NCBI GenBank assembly: GCA_018064925.1
Contig: JAGHUH010000021.1
Location: 62,001-126,000, forward strand
Reading direction: 5' to 3'
DNA from: Candidatus Cacconaster stercorequi
Lineage (GTDB): Bacteria; Bacillota; Clostridia; Oscillospirales; Oscillospiraceae
DNA length: 64,000 bases
In this document: positions 35,901 through 43,576 of the stretch, in pieces
Layout of the letters: the number at the start of each line of letters is the position of its first letter
Position numbering within the stretch: the stretch's first letter is position 1
Position numbers and translations under genes: made by a program
The notes under the pieces: model-generated
Told to the model about the DNA's origin: nothing
Seen by the model: only the letters and a program-made list of their open reading frames with translations
The model's database searches: none

Positions 35901-37254
35901 ATGTACCCGCTGTGGTGCAACAAAGACAGAAACCTCTTCCGAGGAAGAGCACATTCACAGCTATACCGCCAAGGTAACAGCTCCCACTTGCACGATGAAG
36001 GGCTACACCACCCACACCTGCGCCTGCGGCGACAGTTACAAGGACAGCTACACCAACGCTCTGGGACACAGTTGGGACAACGGAAGGGTAACCAAGGCGG
36101 CTACGGAAACAGCTACCGGCGTTAAAACTTACACTTGCACTGTCTGCAATGCCACCAAGACGGAAGTCATCCCCATTCTGAGTCATACTCATAAGTATAC
36201 AGCGAAGGTCACCGCGCCAACCTGCACAGAGCGGGGTTACACAACATACACCTGTTCTTGCGGCGATAGTTACATGGATAACTTCAAAGCAGCGCTGGGT
36301 CATGATTGGGATGAGGGATACCTTAGCAGCAGAGCAAGCTATACCGAAGAGGGTGAGATGACTTATACCTGTAATGATTGCGGCGCTACCAAGACCGAGA
36401 CCATCCCCATGAAGACTTTGGGCAAACCCACCATCAGCGTGAGCAACACCTCCACCGGCATCAAGGTGTCGTGGGATAAGGTCACCGGCGCTACCGGCTA
36501 TAAACTCTATCGCAGAGCCGGTTCTACCACCGGCTGGACACTGGTCAAGACCATCACCGACGGCTCCACCAGCTATACCAACACCGGCCGCACCGGCGGT
36601 ACCAAGTACCAGTATAAGGTCTGCGCCATCGCGCAGGTGAACGGCGAGACGGTGAATACCGGCGCGTACAGCTCCTATAAGACCATCTATCGTCTGGCCC
36701 AGCCTTCCATCAGCAGTATTACCAACACGTCCGACGGCATCAAGTTGACCTGGGGCAAGGTGACGGGTGCTACCGGCTATAAGATCTATCGCAAGACCGG
36801 CAGCAGTACTACCTGGACGCTGGTAAAGACCATCACCTCCGGTGATACCACCAGCTACACCAACACCGGCCGCACCAACGGCACCAAGTACACCTACAAG
36901 GTGGTGGCCACCAAGACAGTGAGCGGCACCACCTACAAGAGTGCAGATTCCGCAACCAAGGTGATGTACCGCCTGACCCGTCCCACGATCTCCAGTGCCA
37001 CCAACAGCGGGGCAGGGAAGATCACGGTGAAGTGGAACAAGAACAGCTCCGCTACCGGCTATCAGGTGAAATACGTGAAGGGCGATACCACCAAGACGGT
37101 GAAAATTACCAGCAACGCCACTCTGAGCAAGGTGCTTTCAAGCCTTACCAAGGGCAGCACCTACAAGGTGTACGTCCGCAGCTACAAGACCGTGGGCAGC
37201 ACGACTTACTATTCTGCCTACTCCGCTTACAAGAGTGTAAAGGTAGTAAAATAA
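32929..37254 (+). CDS. Giant secreted cysteine-peptidase-like protein with cohesin
   Basis: A 1441-residue exported protein; the start at 32929 follows AAGGAGG. Order: signal peptide; a papain-like/CHAP-type domain with Cys in GSCQCFGYARYVQQKLF and His in NGHSMIITNI (about 50-200); SH3-like modules (about 210-570); two bacterial Ig-like Big_3 domains (about 630-790); a type I cohesin (VPVITVDDLTVTAGEKFSVPIKL to INVGEIVI, about 792-925); three Cys-rich repeats of the HSYTAKVTAPTC..GYTTHTCACGDSY type (about 929-1160); and three fibronectin-III domains (about 1164-1441). There is no LPXTG motif. With its neighbour's dockerin it suggests a small peptidase complex. Confidence 0.82.
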   Translation: MKGKMKRAVSYLLSITLIMLLFCDSTVIASAYGGTVNFGGKSIVLDYAPGEYFTDDHQTCKVHYSSTKCKSYYNGIYLGSCQCFGYARYVQQKLFGINSYTNSGSFHRISNAYMAAGSVTAEKLKTLFLSGNVKPGAHLRTLPPSGSTNGHSMIITNITQSGFSIIQCNGSNNNEYSSWEPCRIGTYTYTWSSYASSTYGKRGIDYIELPNNYSLLDDYIIPTVNFTVDSSYSTPLTAYPAASSGKITVYDMNLNAYGTSTRYIAYNDQCTINAVYTNGYCSVTYPTSSGSNTEYAKLSDFIPNGISHSSWTASSATKTYTKSDMATSFGQIDSGDRCVTVGQSGSLRQVIYPISGGYKLGWIDSNYTPAPKPIEYKDEEKNIGPVASGAFSGKTIIATALNDVDLGYDGSTHRMISSGDICILSNVNSSTALCTVQYPVGASDVTKATTTRTVSNISINNFINYNGSAQAETTTIPEQLTAYPTYAMTHTVGSNTTNWWLDPGDTYTTINKIDGKTEVLYYCSQGAHAGKWKLAWVALDYYYLDLNGFIDGAVNGSLCQYGYADIYVNGILRTKYANNFYIDYPRGSTYEIKNVVAYPGHTYNGLYSGSLKGTLTGNTKVALNFTKDAATLYDIYVSHNPSKQEYLEGSTLNTAGLVVTASYSDGSTRDVTSSCSLSGFNGNAPGVQTVVASYGGKTASFTVTVKSKSPTAISIEAMPAKTRYKVGEIFDASGLKVKATYDNGTSEIISNYDVFADDYITESTGTKNVFVDYCYNDVNVSTSFTITVVEGKVPVITVDDLTVTAGEKFSVPIKLSNNPGIASLKLKVDYDSSLMTLDGVTYNSSMGGNSQAPQKLTSPVTLNWYNGAANYTGNCTFATLTFTALDTLTESKTTNLSITYTDNDVYDITEENLGLTINVGEIVIRPSVQEHVHSYTTKVTAPTCTQRGYTSHTCTCGNYYKDNYTDALGHDWTLTGFGTNTVTGALEFTFSCTRCGATKTETSSEEEHIHSYTAKVTAPTCTMKGYTTHTCACGDSYKDSYTNALGHSWDNGRVTKAATETATGVKTYTCTVCNATKTEVIPILSHTHKYTAKVTAPTCTERGYTTYTCSCGDSYMDNFKAALGHDWDEGYLSSRASYTEEGEMTYTCNDCGATKTETIPMKTLGKPTISVSNTSTGIKVSWDKVTGATGYKLYRRAGSTTGWTLVKTITDGSTSYTNTGRTGGTKYQYKVCAIAQVNGETVNTGAYSSYKTIYRLAQPSISSITNTSDGIKLTWGKVTGATGYKIYRKTGSSTTWTLVKTITSGDTTSYTNTGRTNGTKYTYKVVATKTVSGTTYKSADSATKVMYRLTRPTISSATNSGAGKITVKWNKNSSATGYQVKYVKGDTTKTVKITSNATLSKVLSSLTKGSTYKVYVRSYKTVGSTTYYSAYSAYKSVKVVK

Positions 37255-37285
37255 TGTAGCCGTCAAATCCCTCCGCGTATAGCAA

Positions 37286-37313
37286 GGCAGCCAGGGCACA
37301 AGCTCTGGCTGCC
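37286..37313 (+). terminator. Hairpin after cohesin gene
   Basis: GGCAGCCAG and its complement with a 10-nt loop, 31 bp beyond the stop. There is no T-run, so termination strength is uncertain. Confidence 0.5.
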
Positions 37314-37385
37314 AATATTGGGGTTAGACCCGATAGAATAGCACTATCTTGCTATAGCCCCGGGCAATATACTCTCCGCCGTTGT

Positions 37386-37472
37386 TTAGAGCCTCTGGTG
37401 GAATCGGGCGTAATTCATATGACTATCCCAGAAAAGCTTCGCAGTGAACGGCAGAAATATGTAACAGCATAA
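37386..37472 (+). pseudogene. 3' end of an ATP-binding (AlbA_2/AAA_4) protein
   Basis: A 28-codon open stretch, LEPLVESGVIHMTIPEKLRSERQKYVTA then stop. It matches the usual C-terminal pattern of divergent AAA_4/AlbA_2 regulators (LxPLxExGxLxMTIPxKPxSxxQKY). Nothing upstream continues the gene, so only the tail survives. A strong terminator follows. Confidence 0.55.
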
Positions 37473-37477
37473 TAACA

Positions 37478-37512
37478 AACACCACGGTATTCCCCATTCA
37501 TACCGTGGTGTT
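37478..37512. terminator. Terminator after gene remnant
   Basis: AACACCACGGTAT and its complement (13 bp, 9-nt loop). Between it and the lipoprotein stop at 37655 nothing else is recognisable. Confidence 0.75.
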
Positions 37513-37654
37513 GCTATGTTTTACTTATATAACCCGCGTTCCTTCCGTTTATCCCGCCTATCGTTTATCGTGAAAATCGTACTGTTACAGGGACGAGCGA
37601 AACAGTTTTTCGTTTCGCTCGTTCTCCGGACCCAAAGCTGATTTGGTGCATTGT

Positions 37655-38302
37655 TTACTCTGCCATATCAGCAGAATTGGCACTTTGCAGCAAGTCACCG
37701 TTGGCATTGTAGTAATTGACCGTCACATCAGCCGCCTCATGTCCGGAAAAAATGCCATATACGCCACCGTACATATAAAAGGCAATCACCATAAAGCTTT
37801 CGGCCAAGCCCACATCCTCCGTACTGAGTGTCACATCAAACTGCGTGTAATCCTTGTTGTGCTTGATGCCGGTGATCGCATAGTCATCGCTGTCGATCAT
37901 TTCCTGCAGCGCCTCATCCATTCCTTCGACCATATTGTCCAGCATAGCTTTGTGCTGTTTCTTTGTCATCTTATAAGTGACGGATCCGTCATCATTCAGC
38001 TTGGCAGAAATGAATTTTTCACCGGCTTCTTCATCCAGCTTTGCCTGCGTCACATCTTCACCCGCAAAATCAGCAGGAACCGTAATCGTGACCGTCAGGA
38101 CACCATTTTCCGTCTTGATATTGCCAAGAGATTCCAGTTCATCCCAGGCAGCATCATCAACGGCGTCTTCTTCGTTACCTGTCGTTTGGGAATCAGCAGG
38201 CGCATTCTCCTCGTCCGTCGCATCATTTCCTGCAGGTGCACCGCAGGCGGCCAACGACAGCATCATGCAGAATACCAGTAGCAGCGAAATCAGTTTTTTC
38301 AT
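37655..38302 (-). CDS. Surface lipoprotein, unknown function
   Basis: A 215-residue lipoprotein: signal peptide MKKLISLLLVFCMMLSLAAC with lipobox LAAC, so it would be anchored through Cys20. A linker rich in Asp, Glu, Ala and Gln follows, then a soluble domain of about 160 residues with NGVLTVTITVPADFAGED and GSVTYKMTKKQHKAMLDNM. This pattern occurs in uncharacterised Clostridia lipoproteins. AGGGAGATATTCA precedes the start. It appears to be transcribed alone. Confidence 0.8.
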   Translation of the reverse strand: MKKLISLLLVFCMMLSLAACGAPAGNDATDEENAPADSQTTGNEEDAVDDAAWDELESLGNIKTENGVLTVTITVPADFAGEDVTQAKLDEEAGEKFISAKLNDDGSVTYKMTKKQHKAMLDNMVEGMDEALQEMIDSDDYAITGIKHNKDYTQFDVTLSTEDVGLAESFMVIAFYMYGGVYGIFSGHEAADVTVNYYNANGDLLQSANSADMAE

Positions 38303-38405
38303 TGAATATCTCCCTTTTTATTTGAGTTATTGATTATGCCATCTGCATACATATCCAGTCTTTCCGTGCGATGGCAATCCCGCAGGCTGCAAGTATGTTT
38401 ATCAA

Positions 38406-39233
38406 TCATTTACCCTTGCCAGCAATGATTTCTTTTACTCTCATTCTCTGCTCAAACCGCAGCAGAATATCCTTCAGCTCATCAGGCAGGCGGTTACGCG
38501 CTTCCGCTTTCAATTCCTCCGGCACGCCGTAAAATCCCTCGGCAATGGCACCCGCCATATCCGCAATTGTATCAGAATCTCCGCCGATAGATACCGCTGT
38601 TCGAATAGCGTCCTCGAAATCTGTACTTTCCAAAAACGCGATAATAGCCTCCGGAACGCTGCCTTGGCAGCTTTCATCCATGCAATAGTCCGGACGGATC
38701 TCATTACAGGTGCGCGTAAGATCGTATCCAAATTTTTCCGTCACATAACTGCGGATTTCTTCCTTGCTACGTCCGGTACGGGCGAGGAAAATCGCAGCGG
38801 CTACAGCCTGCGCTCCTTTCACGCCCTCGGGGTGGTTATGGGATACATTTGCCGTAACCTCAGCCATATGCAGAACGGTCTCCAGATCGTCATAAAGCCA
38901 TGCTACCGATGCCACCCGCATAGCGCTGCCATTGCCGTAACTGTTATACGGGCAAGGATCGTCCAGCATGATCCACATGCCAAAATGCCTGCCATAACCA
39001 CAATCCGGATAATGGCGACCAATCCGCGGCATGACTTCGAAGAGTTTTTCCGTGATTTCTGCATCTGTCATATTGCCCGACTCCATCAAAACCTCTGCCA
39101 CGGCCAATGTCATCACCGAATCATCTGTAAAGGTGGAATCTTTCGAAAACAAAGGAAAATCCTTTGCCTTATAGTTCCATGCGGTAAACTCATAGGGACT
39201 GCCAATGATATCCCCCAAAATTGCACCGTACAT
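38406..39233 (-). CDS. ADP-ribosylglycohydrolase family protein
   Basis: A 275-residue member of the ARH/DraG family that removes ADP-ribose from proteins or other acceptors. The start at 39233 follows GGGGGAGG. Metal-binding motifs are visible: MYGAILGDIIGSPYE, KDSTFTDDSVMTLAVAEVL, and SIGGDSDTIADMAGAIAEGFYG. The family usually lies next to macro-domain or sirtuin genes, and a truncated macro-domain stub is indeed directly upstream. Confidence 0.92.
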   Translation of the reverse strand: MYGAILGDIIGSPYEFTAWNYKAKDFPLFSKDSTFTDDSVMTLAVAEVLMESGNMTDAEITEKLFEVMPRIGRHYPDCGYGRHFGMWIMLDDPCPYNSYGNGSAMRVASVAWLYDDLETVLHMAEVTANVSHNHPEGVKGAQAVAAAIFLARTGRSKEEIRSYVTEKFGYDLTRTCNEIRPDYCMDESCQGSVPEAIIAFLESTDFEDAIRTAVSIGGDSDTIADMAGAIAEGFYGVPEELKAEARNRLPDELKDILLRFEQRMRVKEIIAGKGK

Positions 39234-39311
39234 CAATCCTCCCCCTCTTCTTTCCGGTAAATTATCAGTTTCTCTTCTTTTCCCTCTTCGCGGCGCTGAG
39301 CACCTCATAGT

Positions 39312-39440
39312 TCAGTCTGGTGCCCGCGCTGTCACGCCGAAGTTGGCGGCGCGATCCCTGGTGATGCCGGAGTAGCCTGCCGTTTCGATGGCGTCTACGC
39401 GCATATTGGCAATGTCATTGCGTACGATTTCAAAAGTCAT
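39312..39440 (-). pseudogene. Truncated macro-domain protein
   Basis: Begins MTFEIVRNDIANMRVDAI, the usual N-terminus of macro domains that bind or hydrolyse ADP-ribose. Where VNAANS should follow it reads ETAGYSGITRDRAANFGVTARAPD and stops after 42 residues. About 100 residues including the ADP-ribose-binding loops are missing. It lies 78 bp upstream of the ADP-ribosylglycohydrolase start. From 39441 to 39678 there is no gene. Confidence 0.65.
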
Positions 39441-39678
39441 AGGGTGCCCCGTTCTCCCGCGAATGATATTTTGTCATTATTACACCATATCGTTCGGAAT
39501 TTCGCTACTGTGCTTTTTACTGAAAGGTGTGCTGCGCTTTTCGTACTGTTGTGCATCTGCGTCATAGGTAAGATGACCCATAGGCGTTTTCCCTGCATCT
39601 TGTCCCTCCGATTTCGGGGTAAAACTGCACATTGCGTACAGTCAAGCGGTTTATTTCCTGTGTGCAGCTTCAAAGCCG

Positions 39679-41379
39679 TTACGGATTGCAGTTTTTGCAG
39701 GGTTCGTATCCCTGCTGAATCAAATTGCTGCGGCTTCCTTTATACACCGCATAGTTTTCCGGACTGATCCTTGCGGCGCTGGAGCAGGACGGAGAGTGGA
39801 ATTTCTTGCTATTCGTATTCAGCACATACGAACCGGTGGTCGGCGTCGTGGTAGTCGAGCTGAGCACCTTGACCGTAATGGTCTTGATGACGGATGCCGC
39901 CTTGTAGTTGGCGGTGGAGGCGGCCTTGATCCTCACCTTGATGGTGTATGTACCGCTCTTGGTGCCCTTGGCGATCTTCACTTTGCCGGTGCTGCTCACA
40001 CTCAGGCGGCTGCTGCCGGAGTACTTGGAGCAGGTAATGCTGCCCTTCGCCTTGGCGCCAATGGAGAAGCTCTGTGCGCTGCTCTTCACCGTAGCTCTCT
40101 TATAGCTCTTTGCGGTGGTGGCCACCGTAATCTTCTGGGATGCCTTGGTGATGGTCAGCTTTACGGCGCTTGCGGTTGCGGCGTTGTGATTCTTATCGGA
40201 GGCAACCTTGGCCTTGACATAATAAGTACCGGCATACTTGGGTGCCTTGCCGGTGGCAGATGCGCCGCTGTTGGAGGCGGTGGTCTTTGTGGTGCAGGCA
40301 CTGTTCTTGTAATATGTATAGGTCACTGTGCCAGAAGATCCGGTAACGGCAGCTTTGCCGATGGCGATGGCCTTGCCGGTATAGGCCGCCGATTTGGCCT
40401 TCAATGTCACCGAAGATGCCGCCTTGGTGATGGTCAGTTTGGCAACATTGCTGGTGGCGCCCTTATAATACATATCCTCGGCAACCGTTGCCTTCACATA
40501 GTAAACGCCGGCATACTTGGGTGCCTTACCGGTGGCAGATGCGCCGCTGCCGGAAATGGTGGTCTTTTTGGTGCAGGCACTGTCGGTATAGTATGTATAG
40601 GTCACAGGCCCCGTAGAACCGGTCACCGTGGCCGAGCCAATGGCGATGGCCTTGCCGGTATAGGTTTTGGTTTTATTGACCAGCGCGATCTTGCTGGCAG
40701 GACGGACTGCATTGACCACCGTACCGGTGGCATAGTTGATGGACTTGTCGGGCTGCACATTGTGGCAGAACACATTGAAGCAAATGCCCTCGCCGCCGTC
40801 CTCCACAGACCATGCCTCCATCTGAACGCCTCTGGCAATTAAGTCATCCCCGGAAAAGTACGGCGTAACGCGGTAGAGCACATGGTTGTCGGTTTCCTTG
40901 ACATAGTCCGCAACCATATTTTCAAACGGCAGCATTCCGCTGACATTAAAATACTGTGTACCGGTGATGAGATTGTATTCGTTGGCGTTCTCACCGGCCA
41001 GTTGGAAGCCGATCAGATGGCATCTCTGCCAGCCCATGTCGGAATGCCAGCCGGTAGGATGCACGGAGCTGATATCGCCGCGTTCTTCCGTCGGCATAAG
41101 CTCTTTGCAGATGTTGGCGTAGGCAACCTGACATCTGCCCAAAGCGTCCAACTCGCTGTACCGCTCAAACGCCGCGGTGGATACCTTGTCAGATGCGGAA
41201 AATGACGGGATATTATCATTGACTTCCGTATACGGTGTTCCCTGATACTTCGGTAATGTAGTAAGCTCGGTGGCCTCTGCCACGACGATACCGCCTGCGG
41301 CCTGATTTGTGCCGATCGGCATCAGCAGGCTGAATACCATAAGAATGGCCAGAACAGCGGATTTCCATCTCATACTCAT
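39679..41379 (-). CDS. Secreted DNA/RNA non-specific nuclease with MBG repeats
   Basis: A 566-residue exported protein. After the signal peptide (MRWKSAVLAILMVFSLLMPIGTNQA), residues 40-215 form an EndA/NucA-like nuclease, with MGWQRCHLIGFQLAGENANEYNLITGTQYFNVSGM holding the catalytic His and metal-site Asn. Two MBG-type repeats (KTYTGKAIAIGSATVTGSTGPVTYTYY and its copy) follow, then an Ig-like segment. The C-terminal zinc-binding module is SKKFHSPSCSSAARISPENYAVYKGSRSNLIQQGYEPCKNC. It could scavenge DNA outside the cell. Part of its repeat-coding DNA is copied at 48351-48636. Confidence 0.88.
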   Translation of the reverse strand: MSMRWKSAVLAILMVFSLLMPIGTNQAAGGIVVAEATELTTLPKYQGTPYTEVNDNIPSFSASDKVSTAAFERYSELDALGRCQVAYANICKELMPTEERGDISSVHPTGWHSDMGWQRCHLIGFQLAGENANEYNLITGTQYFNVSGMLPFENMVADYVKETDNHVLYRVTPYFSGDDLIARGVQMEAWSVEDGGEGICFNVFCHNVQPDKSINYATGTVVNAVRPASKIALVNKTKTYTGKAIAIGSATVTGSTGPVTYTYYTDSACTKKTTISGSGASATGKAPKYAGVYYVKATVAEDMYYKGATSNVAKLTITKAASSVTLKAKSAAYTGKAIAIGKAAVTGSSGTVTYTYYKNSACTTKTTASNSGASATGKAPKYAGTYYVKAKVASDKNHNAATASAVKLTITKASQKITVATTAKSYKRATVKSSAQSFSIGAKAKGSITCSKYSGSSRLSVSSTGKVKIAKGTKSGTYTIKVRIKAASTANYKAASVIKTITVKVLSSTTTTPTTGSYVLNTNSKKFHSPSCSSAARISPENYAVYKGSRSNLIQQGYEPCKNCNP

Positions 41380-41393
41380 GCTTTTCCCTCCCC

Positions 41394-41801
41394 TTATGCG
41401 CGCGTCCAGATGTCGCGCTGAATGTTTTCATGTGAATGGCCGGCAAATGCAACGGATTCCGTCTGCTCGAAGGCGCTTAAATCCATACGGAAATAAGTGT
41501 CTGCCGGATAGTCGCGATTCCAGTTATACGAAATGATCTGGTCGATATCATCCTCAAAAGGAAGATAGGCGTCGCTTTCAACAAACACGAAATCCTCCGC
41601 GCCGGCATCGGACAGGAATGACTCCTGACAGGTCAGCGCAATATTGCTGCCGTCAAAGAGTGCCAGGGATGACGGATGGATCAGCAGGTTTTTTCCGCAC
41701 AGCAGCGTCTCTATGTCGGCAATTACGGCTGCATCCCGGCTGACGCGGCGGTGATGAAATGCGATCCCCTTGTTGGATGACCAGCAAATAATCAGTTTCA
41801 T
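41394..41801 (-). CDS. Hypothetical 135-residue protein
   Basis: A cytoplasmic, mildly acidic protein beginning MKLIICWSSNKGIAFHHRRVSRDAAVIADIETLLCGKNLL. The start at 41801 has AAGGAG six nt upstream. It contains no membrane segment or known motif; the repeated FHHRRVSRD could be functional. It is just upstream of the secreted nuclease and in the same direction, with 15 bp between them, so co-expression is likely. A role as nuclease partner or immunity protein is only a guess. From 41808 to 42084 there is no gene. Confidence 0.65.
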   Translation of the reverse strand: MKLIICWSSNKGIAFHHRRVSRDAAVIADIETLLCGKNLLIHPSSLALFDGSNIALTCQESFLSDAGAEDFVFVESDAYLPFEDDIDQIISYNWNRDYPADTYFRMDLSAFEQTESVAFAGHSHENIQRDIWTRA

Positions 41802-42084
41802 AGGCATCTCCTTATCTTTTTATCTTTGTATCAAAAATTATATAACCCTCCTACCCATATGTCAAGAACTTGCAGTGCAAGCACCACTGTGTTCCTTGTA
41901 TGGCATATGACCTTCACTTTTGCAATTAACCTCCCCTCGTCTACCATTCTGCCATAGCAACTGTCCCAAAAACGGGACCACAGTCTCTAACGCTGTATAT
42001 GTTCATCATTCTCTCCGTTGTCAGGCCCTGTTCTTCGTTCCGATCGAAAAAATGGAAGAAATGGTTTTAAGCACTCTGTTCACA

Positions 42085-42123
42085 AAAACGACTCCGCGTG
42101 GCGTAGCCACGCGGAGTCGTTTT
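42085..42123. terminator. Very strong bidirectional terminator
   Basis: AAAACGACTCCGCGTGGC and its complement with a 3-nt loop form an 18-bp perfect hairpin. It lies just beyond the stop of the YitT gene. Confidence 0.9.
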
Positions 42124-42139
42124 ATCTTCGGTAATCGGG

Positions 42140-42997
42140 TTAGACATCGGGCGTATCCGACGGGAAGCCCTCGCCCAAAATTTCGTGAACATCACACACA
42201 ATGACAAACGCATTCGGGTCAATCCCCTTCACCATCTTCTTCAGCGGCGTAATAAACCGCCGGTTAAAGGCGCAGAGGATCACATCCGTGTTTTGCTTCG
42301 TATACGCGCCAACACCCGGCAGCAAGGTCACTCCCCGGTCCATTTCCAACAGCCTCTGCGCAATGATCCCATGCTGCTCGCTGATGATAAAGGCCATTTT
42401 CTCACCTGTTGTGCCGCAAATAACCTTGTCCATAACGGTGGCGCACATATACAGCATCACAACGCTATATAGCGCAAGGGTAAATTCACGGAACGTGAGT
42501 GTATACACCGTTATCACCGCCAAATCGATGATCAGTCCGATTTTCCCGATAGATATCGACGAAATGCGGAGCTTCAGCAGCTGCGCCGCCAGCTCCGTTC
42601 CCCCCGTGGTCGCCCCTTGCCGCATCATCAATCCGAATGCTATCCCGCTCAAGATGCCGCCGTAAAGTCCCGCCAAAAGGGGATCTGTCGGCGGGAAGGT
42701 AAAAAAGCTATTGATCCCGTCAATCATCGCCGAGCTGACCGCAATGGTATACAGTGAGCCGGCCAATGTTTGCCATCCAAGTTTTCGGATGCCGATAATG
42801 AATAGCGGCAAATTCAGCACAAATGTCGTAATGCCAACCGGCAGGATCGGGAAAAACGCATTCAGGATTTGCGCGATCCCCGTAAAACCTCCGACGATCA
42901 AGTGGTTCGGCATACAACTCCAGCAAAAGGCTACTGCATATAAAACGCAGCTGGCCGTAATGATTACATATCGTTTTACAATCTGATTCAAAGTCAT
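42140..42997 (-). CDS. YitT-family membrane protein
   Basis: A 285-residue protein with five or six membrane helices in the N-terminal 195 residues (NHLIVGGFTGIAQILN..., QGATTGGTELAAQLL are family motifs). A C-terminal DUF2179 domain follows (GEKMAFIISEQHGIIAQRLLEMDRGVTLLPGVGAYTKQNTDVILCAFNRRFITPLKKMVKGIDPNAFVIVCDVHEILGEGF). The family is widespread in Bacillota; its function is not established. It is monocistronic, ending at a strong terminator. The 450-bp A/T-rich gap between it and the next promoter holds only an unlikely Cys-rich ORF. Confidence 0.92.
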   Translation of the reverse strand: MTLNQIVKRYVIITASCVLYAVAFCWSCMPNHLIVGGFTGIAQILNAFFPILPVGITTFVLNLPLFIIGIRKLGWQTLAGSLYTIAVSSAMIDGINSFFTFPPTDPLLAGLYGGILSGIAFGLMMRQGATTGGTELAAQLLKLRISSISIGKIGLIIDLAVITVYTLTFREFTLALYSVVMLYMCATVMDKVICGTTGEKMAFIISEQHGIIAQRLLEMDRGVTLLPGVGAYTKQNTDVILCAFNRRFITPLKKMVKGIDPNAFVIVCDVHEILGEGFPSDTPDV

Positions 42998-43476
42998 TTG
43001 TACAAATCTTCACTCAATTCCGACACATCCCCAAACAGTTTTCTTCCTTCTTCGTACTTTGAGTGAAATTTTCCCTCCTTTTTAAAAAATTTACATAGCT
43101 TCTATATTTTGTCGCAGGTGCTTTCCCGCAATAAATAATTACCGTTGCCTCGCTCTCCTTATATGAAAAAGCAGCATTTTTATGCATTCCCCACCCCAAA
43201 ACATCCATGTATCGCGTACATTTTTGTTGCTTTTTTCTTTTGTTCATGTATATGGCAAAAGCGCATTCTGGCTAAAATGCCACAATATGCCGCCATTTTT
43301 TGTGCTTGCTTTGCGCACATTTTCATGTATTTTTGTCTTTTATACATAGATACACCAAAAAAATGTATTTGTCAAGCTGTGCTTTTTATGCATTTATGTC
43401 GTTATATCACTTTAAATCGCTACAATAATTGTATATTTTGCACAAATACAGTATGTGGAAATCGTGACAATTATTG

Positions 43477-43505
43477 TTGACTACTGTCTACATATAGAGT
43501 ACAAT
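43477..43505 (+). promoter_or_regulatory. Sigma-A promoter of the peptide-use operon
   Basis: TTGACT, 17-bp spacer, TACAAT, placed 71 bp upstream of the OPT transporter start. Confidence 0.75.
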
Positions 43506-43576
43506 ATGCACAGTACTTGTGTGTGAGCCGCGGATCACGCAAGTGCTCAAAAAAATGAGGAGGAAATTAACAGAAA

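Noticed and set aside
43145-43480. 111-codon ORF between the YitT and OPT genes
   Set aside because: Cys-, Phe- and Ile-rich translation of an A/T-rich intergenic region without a ribosome binding site; it overlaps the OPT promoter area.
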